Assembly: GCA_000231825.2 (NCBI GenBank)
Contig: JH720306.1
Coordinates: forward strand, 20,330-84,329
Source: Tetrahymena elliotti 4EA
Lineage: Eukaryota; Ciliophora; Oligohymenophorea; Hymenostomatida; Tetrahymenidae
Direction: 5' to 3'
Length of the DNA stretch: 64,000 bases
Each line of letters begins with the position of its first letter. Positions within the stretch are counted from its first letter, which is position 1. The position numbers and the translations under genes are program-made. Of the stretch, positions 1-11,422 are shown piece after piece. The notes below the pieces were generated by a model, which did no database searches, was not told the DNA's origin, and saw nothing but the letters and a program-made list of their open reading frames with translations.

Positions 1-2341
1 AAAGTTTTCTTATTATTTCTAATATTAACAATAAAATATAAAGAGTTTTCATAAAAAACTCTATTAAATAATTTGAAATATTTTCTTTGAAAAATATTAT
101 TGTTTTTATTGGTGAAGCTTGTAAGTAATTTTCTTCAATATTTATTTTACTTTTAAAAATTAAAAATTTTTCACTTTGAATTTGAATCTGAGCATACAAT
201 TCTAAATATTTTTTTATTTCAATTGTAAAAGTTAAGTAATGTACTTATCAATTAAGCCATCAGTTTTTTGAGTAAATTTTAATATTTTTAATAATTTCTA
301 TAATTTTACTCACATAGTTTTTGAAGTGTTTATTCTTTAAGATTTAGATTTTTCAATATTCTTTTAAGTGTTAAAAAGTTTGAAAATGAGTTGAGATTTT
401 AATAATACACTCAAATTACTTTTGAATAATTGCAGCTTAAATGTTATTTTGATAAATTTGGTTGGAATTTTTTTAGGTGAGAATAATTTTAAAAAAACTC
501 TATTTTTACTAATTAAAACTCATTTAAAGAAAACAATTTTTTTTGAAATGATTCATTTTGATTAGATAATTTAAAGTTTTGCTTTACTCATTTAGATTGG
601 TATGTATAGATGGATACAATAATAGTAAAATTAGGATTATTTTAATATCAGGTTTTTATGAATCCTGTTAATTAAATTTTGAATTGGTAGTTTTAAATAA
701 AGTATCTATACATTTTAAGAATATTTTCATTTTTAATTTTGTAACTCTATTTGTCTGTTTTTTTAGATAGATGAAGCATTTAAAAAGAATGAACTTACTC
801 TAAAAGCTTTTAATCTTTGAAATTTAATGAAATGAGCATTTTGTGTTGTTTTTGAAATTATTAATTTGGGTTAATATTTTAAAGAAAAAATTTATATTAT
901 TAATATTTTGATTTTTTGGATGTTCATCAGTAAGATATTATAAATATGCATGTAAATGCTTTTAAAAGATAAATTGAAAATATTTTGAAAGATTAAATGC
1001 AACATAAAATTACTTTTCTGGGATTTTTGACATTTTTTGAGTTATTAATTAATTATTTAAATAGATTTTGTTATTTGTGAATTTTAGAAATGAGAAATAA
1101 AATGTATGGAAGAAATATCCTTTTATTTTTTCTGATGATGTGCAAAAATTTAACTTGAATTATGAATATTTGAATTAATATTTTTTGATAATTAATTGCT
1201 TAATTATTAGTAAATTTATAAAGGTTTCATTCTTTAAATATTTTTCCACTTTTGCTTTTTAAAAAATTATTTTGGGAAATAGAAATTGATTATAATTTAT
1301 TCTTCTAATGGAATGAAATAAAAAAATAAATTATTATAATAATATTTTAGTGACGCAATTTAGTATGCAAAATTTCTATTTAATTAGTTATGATACAAGT
1401 TTTGATTAACTTATTTATTTGTTTATTTTTTGTTTGTATGTTTGTATGTATGTATGTATGGATTGCTTATTTTAAACTTTCCACCAAAAAAAGTAGTAGA
1501 AAGTTTTTAATGCAATAGAAATTTTAAATTTTTGATTATTAATTAATAGCTGTTAGAATCTTTTTTTGAATAATCAAATTTTTAATATCTCCAAGTGATT
1601 TTTAGAAATTTGAAATGTGTTCAAAAATTATTGATAATAATAAAATTTTTTCTCTGTTTTAGTTTGTGAAAGATATAATCGATTGATATAAAATATCTAG
1701 GATAGATACACTGTAGAAGGAAAAGCATCAGAGATTAAGCTGCTTAAATAGCTTAAAGTTTGGAATATTATGTATGTGATTACATACTTTGCTATTTTTT
1801 TAAACTTTAAGAGAATTGATAGTGTGTTGATGAGTTTGAAAAAAGACTTAAATCACTTTAGAATTACATAGAATTAAATTATTTACATCATTTTAAATGA
1901 AAAAGAGTAATTTTTTATTTCCCAAAGTAAATGTTTATTTTTGTAAATGAAAAAAGAAGACTAGAGTGAATGATTTGATTGATTGAGGCATTAATTATTT
2001 GGAATAATAAAATCATGATTTATAAAAAAAGTTGAAAACTTAAGATACTAATCGTTGAAAGAAAAGGTGATAATAATAATAAGAATAAAAAAATCAAATT
2101 TTGGTTTATAATTATCAATCAAAAAATAATATAAAAAGAATCAATTAAATAAATAAATAAAAAAGAAAAAAATCAGAATAAGATAATTAATTATAAAATC
2201 ATCATATCAATTATACAAACAAACAAATATTCATTCATATTCACAAATATTTACTCCAAAAAAAAGAGTTACAAAGGCATCTTCATAAGTGAATATTTGA
2301 TCATAAACATCAAGCAGGTCTGATAAAAAGCTCATATTGAG
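1..2341. other. AT-rich non-coding stretch upstream of the Myb gene
   Basis: No open frame in either strand shows coding character under a TGA-only code. It holds long A/T runs and one microsatellite near 1430-1461. A slightly less AT-rich patch at about 1680-1770 is open for some 45 codons but matches no family I know. The last few hundred bases probably carry the Myb promoter and 5' UTR; I can point to no specific element. Confidence 0.5.
1430..1461. repeat. TTTG/TATG tetranucleotide microsatellite
   Basis: A run of TTTG-type units passes into four TATG/GTAT units. It is a simple sequence repeat in non-coding DNA. Confidence 0.8.
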
Positions 2342-5300
2342 ATGGCAAGTAGAATCAAAGATACCATAGGTATTTCATTGAAAGAAAAGGGACGCAAGAG
2401 GTTGATAAAGCCACTAGTTAAAAGTACTTCTACATTCTTTTTTTTTCTTCAAACAAGCAAGCTTGATTATTCTCATCAAATCCTGTTTCATAATCAACAA
2501 GGTTCAGAAGCTCTGGAAGATAAGGGAGATTCATTCAAGTGTAAGAAGAGTAAAAGTATTTTTTTAAGACTTTCATTTATTAATAAATGAAACTTAATAT
2601 ATAAAGGACCTTGGAGTGAAGAAGAAGATTTATTAGTTATAAAGCTAGTCAAGGAGCATGGACCATAAAAGTGGACATTTATAGCTACTCATCTTGAAGG
2701 CAGAATAGGAAAATAGTGTCGCGAAAGGTAAATACAATTCATAATTTCAAAGAAATTTTATTGTATACTGCTGCTGCCTTCAAGAAGCAAGCAAGCAAGC
2801 ATACAAGAAGAAGGAGAAAAAAGAAGTAGTAGTAGTAAATGGAAACAAAAGAAAAGAGTTGAAAGATTGGAAATATATAAAGATTTTGTTGATTAAAAAC
2901 AATTTTTAAATGATTTTTAATAACCCAAGAAAGAAATTAAGAACTGAGAGAAATAAAAAAAAAAGATAGGATAGGAATTAAAAGCACATTAAAAAATCTA
3001 TGTATATTTGAAATTTGTTAATTTCTTTCTTCTTTTGAATTTAAAGAAAGTTATTAGAATGTTAAAAAACAAACAAATAAAAAAACAAATTCAAAAAATA
3101 TTATTTATTATCATGCACATTAATATTTTTACATACTCTAATTAATCAGCCAAATTATCTATTTTTATAATAAACAAACACTCTTGACTCAAGCAGCCTC
3201 ATTTTTAAATAGCCAAAAATATTCTTATTTAGATTAGCGCCCAATAAAATGCTAATTAAATCCAGTTAATTTTCAATATAAGTCTCCTAATAATTTAATT
3301 TGGTTAGAAATATTTCAAATATTTCTTACTTACTAACAACTTATATTTGAGTTTATTTTACAAGTCAAATAAAAACTTTTGATTAGAAATATTTGCTTCA
3401 TGGGTGTTATAATTTTTTGAAATCTCTACTGAACCAAGAGACAATCATTTTGAATAAATCAACCAATATGGTAGCAAGCAAGATAAATTGAAAGATAGAG
3501 AGATAAAAAGAACTAATGAGAGTGAGAGAAGAAAGAATATCTTAAAAAAGATTTGAATTTTTTATCTCAAATGTTTAATTTTAATAATTTGAAAACGAAT
3601 TTAGATTTAATTAAATCCACAAATTTATTCAAAAATATGTTCGTTACATTAGTATTTGAAATACTTCTGCCCCAAGCAAAATCAAATTATTTACAATGGA
3701 TCAATTAATCAAATTAATTACTTATTTTTGAATTTATAAGTTCTATCTTTTTTCAAAATTATAAAATTTGCTCTAATCAAAAAAAACAAACAAATCTCTC
3801 ACTCACTCACTCATTCATTCATTCATTCTCTTTTTTAATTTCTTTTAAATTATCATTGATATTCCTAGCCTTAACTTTTTCACTTAAATATTTCCCCATA
3901 TTCATTACTCTCATTGAATTTTTAATTACTTCAAAATCTTTGCTTTTATAATATCTTGCATTTTTATATCCAGCAACTCTTCGTTTTCAATCAATCAAAC
4001 AAAGAAACAAACAAATTATATTTCCCCATAATCAATTTTTTTATCTCATTTTAAATTTACTTAAATTTAAAATTGCTGTTATAAAATAGTGAAATTATAA
4101 ATAAATTCTCAAATATAACTGCTCTTTTTATCCACAACGTCTGCTTAACACATTAAAATATTAAATGAAAAATATTTTAAATAATTGAAAATAACTAAAT
4201 AATTTTTGGTATTAATAATAGATGGCACAATCACTTGAATCCAAATATTAAGAAATGCTCTTGGAGTGAAGAGGAAGAGTGGGTTCTGTATCTGTTTCAT
4301 AAAGGGATAGGAAATAAATGGGCTGAGATAGCTAAATACATTTTAGGACGTACTGATAATTCGATTAAGAATCACTGGAATAGCGGAATGAAAAAGCGCT
4401 TGGATGACTATGGAAGAAAATTAGCAAATGTTAGAGAAATCTTTGCTGAAGTTGGTGAAAGCTACTTTGATAGAGTATCTCTTCTAGGTGAAAAAAAGGC
4501 ATTAGAAATCCTACTTTTAAATAAGCAATATGTCCCCAGTGACTGCGATGATGATATTGATGATGATGAAGAAGAAGATGAACAAAGCTAGGAAGAAAAT
4601 TAAAATGTTGCTAATACTTCTACTAATTAAAGCAATAATAATACTAATACAACCCTCAACAATAACACTATAAATAATAGTTTGAAGGAAGTAACTTTTA
4701 AAGAAGACACAGATAATTCTACAAAAACTAAAGAAAAGCAATCAGTTAGTAGCAAAACGCAAGTGAATCCATTCAGTTGGACAAAAGCTGAAGAGGAATG
4801 CAGCGAAAAAAATTCTTCTACTGTAAAAAAAATTCAACCAATTCCTTAACTACTAAAACACTCTCAATCTTTATAACCAACTTAATCAACTGCTACTGCT
4901 GCCAATTCAAATAAAGAAAATTGTACATTTACTCCTAAAGCAAATTAAATTAACATGCTATAATAGTAATAAAATACCACTATAAGCAGCTATTCATCAC
5001 TTCTCAAAGAAAATAAGAATGAAAATAACAAATCACGTGCTGAAAAAAAGAGTTTAAGATAATTAAGTCCTTCTCTCAAAGAAGATCCTAAGAAAAAATT
5101 AAAACTAGAAGAAGTAAGCCCTACTGAGTTAAAAACAGATAAAGCCAGAAAAAACCAGAGTTAAAAAGAAAACATAAATTCACTAAATTCAAATTAAATT
5201 GAAAGCTAACAAACAAGTAAAGTAGATGCAACTAAACTTGATGGAAAGACTAGAGAATATGGTTAATCCAAAGAGATGAAATAAGAACAAACAAAAGATA

Positions 5301-6698
5301 ATTAATATTATAATTATTGTGAAGATAATAATTAATAGTATTCTTAAATACCAAATGATGATAAATCATATCCATATCCTATGTATGAAGGAGTATAGCC
5401 TGGTCCATATCCAGCATATCATAGTAGTTATCATCCATACCCTCTTCATAGATCTTAGTCTTTAAATGGATATATTCCTCCCCCTCCTTCATAACATATG
5501 ACATAGTAATGTTATTCAAACATGTATCCTACTCCCGTTAATACATCTTAAAACACAAGCAATACTCACTTCCCTCACCCTAGTTAAACATATAATCCCT
5601 ATAACCACATGTAATCATATAAATATGATCCTCACTACTATTCCCATTACTAAGGTATGAATTTTATGTATTACCCTTCTGGTCATCCTAACTAGCCTTC
5701 AAGTGGATATCCTTAATAACCTTATCCATATTATAAAGATTATTAATATCCTAAAGGATAACAACCCCCACCAAGTGAGTAGCAGTAGTAATATCCTAAA
5801 AGATAGTAACCTCATAGTGAAAATGCTAGTCATCCTAATCGCTAATCATAATACCCAGCATAAATCTCCACATAAAGTTATTACAGTAATGACTCCACAA
5901 AAAATTAATAATCTGTAAATGAAGATAATTTAAAGAAGTAAAAATTAAGCCTTTAAAAATCTGTATCTATGCCCTCTTAACCTGACTCTTAATATATTTA
6001 AGATTATAATTCAAGTTATAAGAATGTCAATAATGAAGTAAAAAAATAAAGCAGAGATAGTAACGAAGAATAATTAAATAGAAGCAGAGTAGATACAAAA
6101 AGCACTATTTATTCCTAGTAAATGCAATCTACACAACAATCAAAGAATAATTAAAAAGAATATATGATGAGTATGAATTTTATACAATCAGAATAAAGGA
6201 ATAATTATTTTAGCAACTTAAATAGTGATTTTAAATGTAAGCAAATTGACTCTTCTCCTTTCTAATCAAAGAAAGAATCTGCCTTGAGTGAAAGTCTTCA
6301 AAGCAGTGAAAAGTAAAATGAAGATGAATTAGAGCCTGATAATGACTAAAAAATCTAAAGAAACTTTTCTAACTAAATGGCATTTACTGGTTTAAATGCT
6401 TTTAATTCATAAATGTTTAACAATCAAAGTTTAGGTATTAATTATGAGAGCCCTTCTAAGATGCTCAACCTATCAGAAAGAGTTATGTTGAAGACTGTAA
6501 GCTCTAATAAACATTATATGTACAATCTTAATTCTAATATAAAATACCCTCAAAATAGATAAAGCATAAACCCTCTTAAGTAATATTTTTTTCAATTACC
6601 TTTATTAAAAATTAATAAATTTATTATTAAAAAATAGTTTAAACTCTCTTTTTAACCAAGAAGATGAATTCTTTAATGAAAACAGCCAATTAAATTGA
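2342..6698 (+). CDS. R2R3 Myb DNA-binding transcription factor
   Basis: Likely nuclear sequence-specific DNA-binding regulator. Proposed exons are 2342-2549, 2607-2727, 4222-6579 and 6638-6698 (915 codons with TAA/TAG read as Gln). Two Myb repeats of animal c-Myb type lie at about residues 70-119 and 120-171, with all six helix tryptophans present (72, 92, 111, 124, 143, 162). The recognition-helix motifs GRIGKQCRERWHNHLNP and GRTDNSIKNHW are near-identical to c-Myb R2 and R3. The codon for Arg110 is split by the 1494-bp intron, which fixes that junction firmly. After the repeats come an acidic D/E stretch and a long tail rich in Q, N, Y and P. There is no clear R1 repeat. The first exon (start 2342 and the 57-bp intron) is the weak part: a TGA at 2588 blocks direct read-through, so a splice is needed, but other starts are possible. 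Confidence 0.85.
2728..4221 (+). other. Long intron (1494 bp) inside the Myb R2 repeat
   Basis: The donor GTAAATAC follows the R2 codons ending RER. The acceptor AATAATAG precedes the codons for WHNHL. Joining them restores an unbroken c-Myb-like R2-R3 block. It is about 20 times longer than most introns here. It contains short tandem repeats (CAAG units near 2790; CTCA/TTCA units at about 3798-3829) and no convincing nested gene. Confidence 0.75.
3798..3829. repeat. CTCA/TTCA tetranucleotide repeat in Myb intron
   Basis: Four CTCA-type units run into four TTCA-type units. It is a simple sequence repeat within the long intron. Confidence 0.75.
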
Positions 6699-7489
6699 AT
6701 AATTAATTAAATCATAATTGAAACTGCATTTATAAAATAAAATCTATTGAGAAAGCAAGCTTGAAAGATTACATACTTCCTTAATTTTCCTCTAAAAAAA
6801 TAATTATAAACTGAAATGGACAGTCACTACAAATTGTGATAACAAATAATATATTATGATAATTAGAAAAACAAATTTTTCATCTTAATCTAAATACAAC
6901 ACAAACTCTAAATACTATTACTAATAATCAATAATAATAATAATAAAATATTAACCAAAAAAATAAATTAATTTTCATAATTTAAAAAGCTAATTTTTCA
7001 GATAGTTTCTTTATCTAATTAATGTAAACTGTCATTTAGCTTTCTCCCTATTTGATTTATGATTCTATCACCAATATTTGTCACAAAATTCTTGCCATAC
7101 TCGTCTCTCATCATCTAAATAATTACCAATCAATCATTTTTATGTTATGGCAAAGCTAAGCTATATTAAATAAAACTCAAATCCAAGACTTACTTAATTC
7201 ATTAATCAACTTAGCTTTAAAGACAAGCTCAATCAAGCATAACATGCTTATAATTAGAATCATTTTTTGAAGACTTATATAAATAATATAGCCATAATTT
7301 ATTCGATATATAAGAAAGATATTAATAATATACCAGCAAATAAGCTAAATTTTAACTTTAATTAACTTATTGCTAAATTAAATAAATAAACAAACAAATA
7401 AAATACATTTTTCATTTAAATAGATATTATTATACTTTTCTAATCACTTGTATTTATTGTAAATAAAATATATATAATTATTTCATCGA

Positions 7490-7583
7490 AGCATGCAATC
7501 TAATATTCATTAACACACTTCCTTTTAATAAAAAAACATCTATTTGTCTTAGCATACAAGCTAATATTCATTAACATACTCCC
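7490..7583. repeat. Direct repeat of about 31 bp, two copies 62 bp apart
   Basis: Copies begin near 7491 and 7553. Both contain the core CTAATATTCATTAACA and differ at a handful of positions. Likely a local duplication. Confidence 0.7.
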
Positions 7584-7687
7584 AATTATAAATTTTCTAA
7601 TTTTCCATATTATTTAAATATTTAATATTAATTAATTAAAAATTTTCTATTAATAATTTATTGTTTTGATTATTGTTTTCTTATAAT

Positions 7688-7796
7688 AGAAATAGATAAT
7701 GTATATTAAGTAAAAATTTTTTGCTTAATCCTTTTATAAAAGAAATAGATAATGTATATTAATTAAGTAAAAATTTTTTGCTTAATCCTTTTTATA
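7688..7796. repeat. Tandem duplication of a roughly 53-bp unit with internal hairpin
   Basis: The two units start at 7688 and 7741. Each contains an AAATAGATAATGTATATT block followed by GTAAAAATTTTTTGCTT, whose ends are self-complementary. The second copy has an extra TTAA. Confidence 0.8.
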
Positions 7797-8347
7797 ATAT
7801 TGTTTCTAAATTATTCATGGAGAAGGTTTTATGAAAATTACGAGATTTATTATTTATTTATTTTCAAATAAATTTTTATCTATTCTCAAATAAAAAGAAA
7901 TTAAAATTTAAAAAATGGTAAAGGACATATCCTTTTTAATCTTAGAGATGAATTTTTAAATTTGTTTTTATTGATCGAAATTGATTAATAATTAAGTATG
8001 GGGTGCTTGTCAATTAATTGATCAAAAAATGAAAAGAATGATTGAATTTTTGTTTGTTTTGTTTGAAATTTCATGATTTAAAATAATTTGAATTAGTTTT
8101 GCAGTATTTATTGATCAATAAAACCAACCCAATAAATAATATTGTTATGTTAATAATAAAAATAAGAATTAAAAATTATCATTAAGAAAAATATTAGAAA
8201 AATTAGTCAACCAACAGCTTTAATTAAATATTTGTATAGCATTCGTTTAAAATCTTTTTTGCAGTATTAGCAACAAAAAATATAGTAGAATTAAAAAAGG
8301 AGGATTTTCAATTTTAATAATAAAAGTAATATCAGCTTTAATATAAA

Positions 8348-10990
8348 ATGGAAGAATTTAAAGGATAATTTGAGTCTTTTAACAAATTAGATGGTGAAAA
8401 TACCATTTCAAAGCTTCCAATCAGCCATGCTTAAATGGCAGCTTTTAAAGCATAAAGCGATTTATCAACAAATTCAGAAACAAGCGAAGAATTTAGATAA
8501 AAGTCTATTTTTGGAGGAGAAAATGATCAAAAATTTTAGATGGAATCACCTAATTTTTAGGTTGGAAATTTTACTAAAAAGGATGACTCTGCAACTAACG
8601 GATTATTTGGATAAAACAACTTTTTAGGAAAAATGGGAATGGAAATGAATAATCCTAATTCAATAAGCACTCGTATACCAACTAATACTAACCGCATTTT
8701 GAATAATTCTAATGGGATATCTGATACCCCTTCATCAACTTACAGTAACGAAGGTAAAAAATATGAGTTCAAAAGTAAATATGATGAGTACAAAGCCAAA
8801 ACATCATCATAAACACAATCTGTTTCTTAAATACCATAATCGACTTCTCTATTGTTTGACAGAAAAGCACCTCTATAAGGTTTAGGTGATACAACTGTTT
8901 CAATAAATAATGAAAATAATGTACCTTATAACCCTTTTTCTAAAATGCAACGTCCTGGAACAGCTGGAGCTGGAGAAGGCTTTATGTCTATGCAAAATTA
9001 GCCTTATGAGTTAACTAGTAAATATCGTTTTAATAACGATTCAACTAAAAATACCAGTTAAAATATTTCATCTCACAGCGGATACTCAGGAATGACAAAT
9101 AATCAATAATTTTTAGATCTTGGAGATGAATAAGACAAGAGTTATTTCAAAATGAATACAAATTTAACACCTACCAGAATGAATAAAAACAGTGGAAGAT
9201 TATTTAATCAAGCTCAAGGTTTCAATTTTCCAAATAACAACTTAGGAAATTTTTCTAATTCCTTATCAAACAATAATAATCCAATGTCACTAAACAGCAA
9301 TAACGCAAGTGGATTTTAAGAAAATTCTACAACCTATGGAAGAAAGCTTAGTGTAGATTAATTTAAAAGAAACAGTGATTTCGATGGCTCTCTAAATAAT
9401 AGAGAATTATCGAATGACAGTAAACTTTAATTTAACAATATAAAAAAGTAAATTTTTAAATTAATATCTTTTGATTTTAAATATTTTTTTAACTTTTACT
9501 AGGGTAAGCTATCCTTCAAACATGCCTAGCAACGGATTTAAAAGTCTAGGAGAATCAAGAATAAGAGCATCAGGATTATAACAATTGTCTTAGATGAATT
9601 AAAGTAACTTATAAAATGGATAACCTCCTCTTAGACCTCCTAAATATCCAGGAAGTGGGCATAAATCAAACAGCTATGAACAATCTATTGGAGAAACTAG
9701 TTAATAAATTTTAAATAATTAAAAAATGTAAAACGTTGTCAAGAAAAATAATTTAAACATTCCTACTGATATTTTGACTTACGATTAAGATTACTTCCCT
9801 TAATACACCATGTTTTTGTTAGCTGAAGAAGAAAAAGTAATTAATTTAACATCCATTATAAATTAAAAAGTTTGCCATTTTAATAAATAATATTAAAAAA
9901 TGATTAAAATAATTAGAATTTAAGCAACTACAGAGAGAGAGTGGAGAAGGAAAAGTAGAAGATTGAAGCAGATTTTGATCATATGAAACATGAAATGAAT
10001 AATTTATTAGATGATTTAAAGATAGAGTTAACAACAGGAGTTGATGAACATTTTAAATAATTTATTGAGCGTTATAAAACATTTAAGTCTGAAGTAATTG
10101 AATTTAAAAGTATTAAGGCAGAATTGCCCAACATTTAAACTCCCCCTCCAAGCTAAATAGATCAAAAGAATGCCTCTAACATTCAATTAATTAAAGAATT
10201 AGAAGAGCTACGCTATAGAAACTAAATGTCAAAGCTATATTAATATATTGGAGAATTACAAAAGGCTAACATAAATAGAATTTTGCAAGCTTCTTAAATG
10301 TTGCTTGGTTAAATGAGTAGTAGTGCAAGTCTTTACAATTCTGATGGATGCTAAAAATAACTCAAAGAATTAAAGAATATGTTTGCTATGAACCTCTCTT
10401 AACGTTTTGACCCATTAAGCAATTATGTTAGATAAGTCTACACATAATCTCAAAATGTTTAAGGATTAGACTTAAATAATATAAATGCAAGCACATTTAT
10501 CCCTAATATGAACTAATAACAAAATAGTCCAACTTCATAATAATTCTAATTTAGTGCACCTCATCCTTTGGGAAATCCTCCTACTCTATTTAATGGTTCT
10601 ATGAGTAATTTTAATTCTATTTAGCATCCTGCTTTATAATCTCATGCTTATTTAGCTGATTCTCCTTCAAGAGCCAACATTGATTAGTAATTTTAATTCC
10701 CTTAAAATTAAAATCAAATGATTAACATGAATTTGCTAAACCACTTTAGAGCTATGAAGGAAGATATTCCTGATAACCAAGGTCCAAAAATGAATCAAGA
10801 AATTCCTAACTTTGGATCTTAAATGAACAGCTAAAATGAAGAACAGTATAGCCAACCATTCCCACTAAAGCAAATGTAGGAAGGCTTTTAATAACAAATA
10901 ATTCAACAATAATAAAATTAATAATTTTAGCAAATGCAAATGCAGTAGTTTTCTCAACCATTTATAATTCAAAACTAAGATGATAACTGA
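8348..10990 (+). CDS. Q/N-rich coiled-coil protein of unknown function
   Basis: Not recognised. Exons 8348-9447, 9503-9836 and 9917-10990 give 836 codons ending at TGA. Both introns (55 and 80 bp) have GTAA...TAG ends and keep phase. Residues 1 to about 450 are low-complexity, rich in S, N, Q and F, with repeated N-S-N runs. From about 455 a more ordered block follows: a DILTYDQDYFPQ patch, then a charged helical region (YRERVEKEKQKIEADF and onward, about 480-600) that looks like a coiled coil. The C-terminal 200 residues are again Q/N/P-rich. No catalytic motif, signal peptide or membrane segment is visible. This layout suits a structural or condensate-type scaffold, which is inference only. 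Homology search of residues 455-620 would be the informative test. Confidence 0.8.
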
Positions 10991-11422
10991 TCTATATAAA
11001 ATAATTAATTAAATCACAAGTAAATTATATGTAAAATATTAAATTTTTATATTAAAAATATATTAACCTATTATATCTTCTAATTTTTCATAAATTTAAT
11101 TGTTTTTATAGGGGAGAATATTTTCAAATCTTACTGAAAAATCAATAGAAAATAAAAATATTTTTTAATTATACTTTACATTCAAAGCATTTCTTAAAAT
11201 ATTAAAAATACCCTCCTGGTAATTAAGATGATTAAAACTCTCATCTTTACAAAAATATTCAGAGAATACCTTAATGCTGTTTAGTATATTTCATTAATGA
11301 TTCTTTTTTTTTGTTTTTTGAAATTTAAGATTGACAAAAGTTTATTTTTAGTAATATAAATATGTTACTAACATGATGATGTAAATAAATAAATTATTAA
11401 CTTATTTTGATATTAATATCAT
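10991..11422. other. Intergenic gap between convergent genes
   Basis: AT-rich 3' flanks of two genes that run toward each other. I see no coding frame or structured element. Confidence 0.5.

Larger units (their letters stand above)
6699..8347. other. Intergenic stretch with two short direct duplications
   Basis: No coding frame seen. It holds two kinds of short direct repeat at 7490-7583 and 7688-7796, listed separately. The rest is AT-rich DNA between two same-strand genes and should contain the Myb 3' end and the next gene's promoter. Confidence 0.5.

Noticed and set aside
1680..1800. Slightly less AT-rich patch with an open frame
   Set aside because: Too short, no motif, and no plausible splice to the Myb gene.
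8115..8140. Sequence resembling the Tetrahymena chromosome breakage signal
   Set aside because: It shares the AACCAACC core but differs at positions that are invariant in the 15-bp signal, and no telomere lies nearby.
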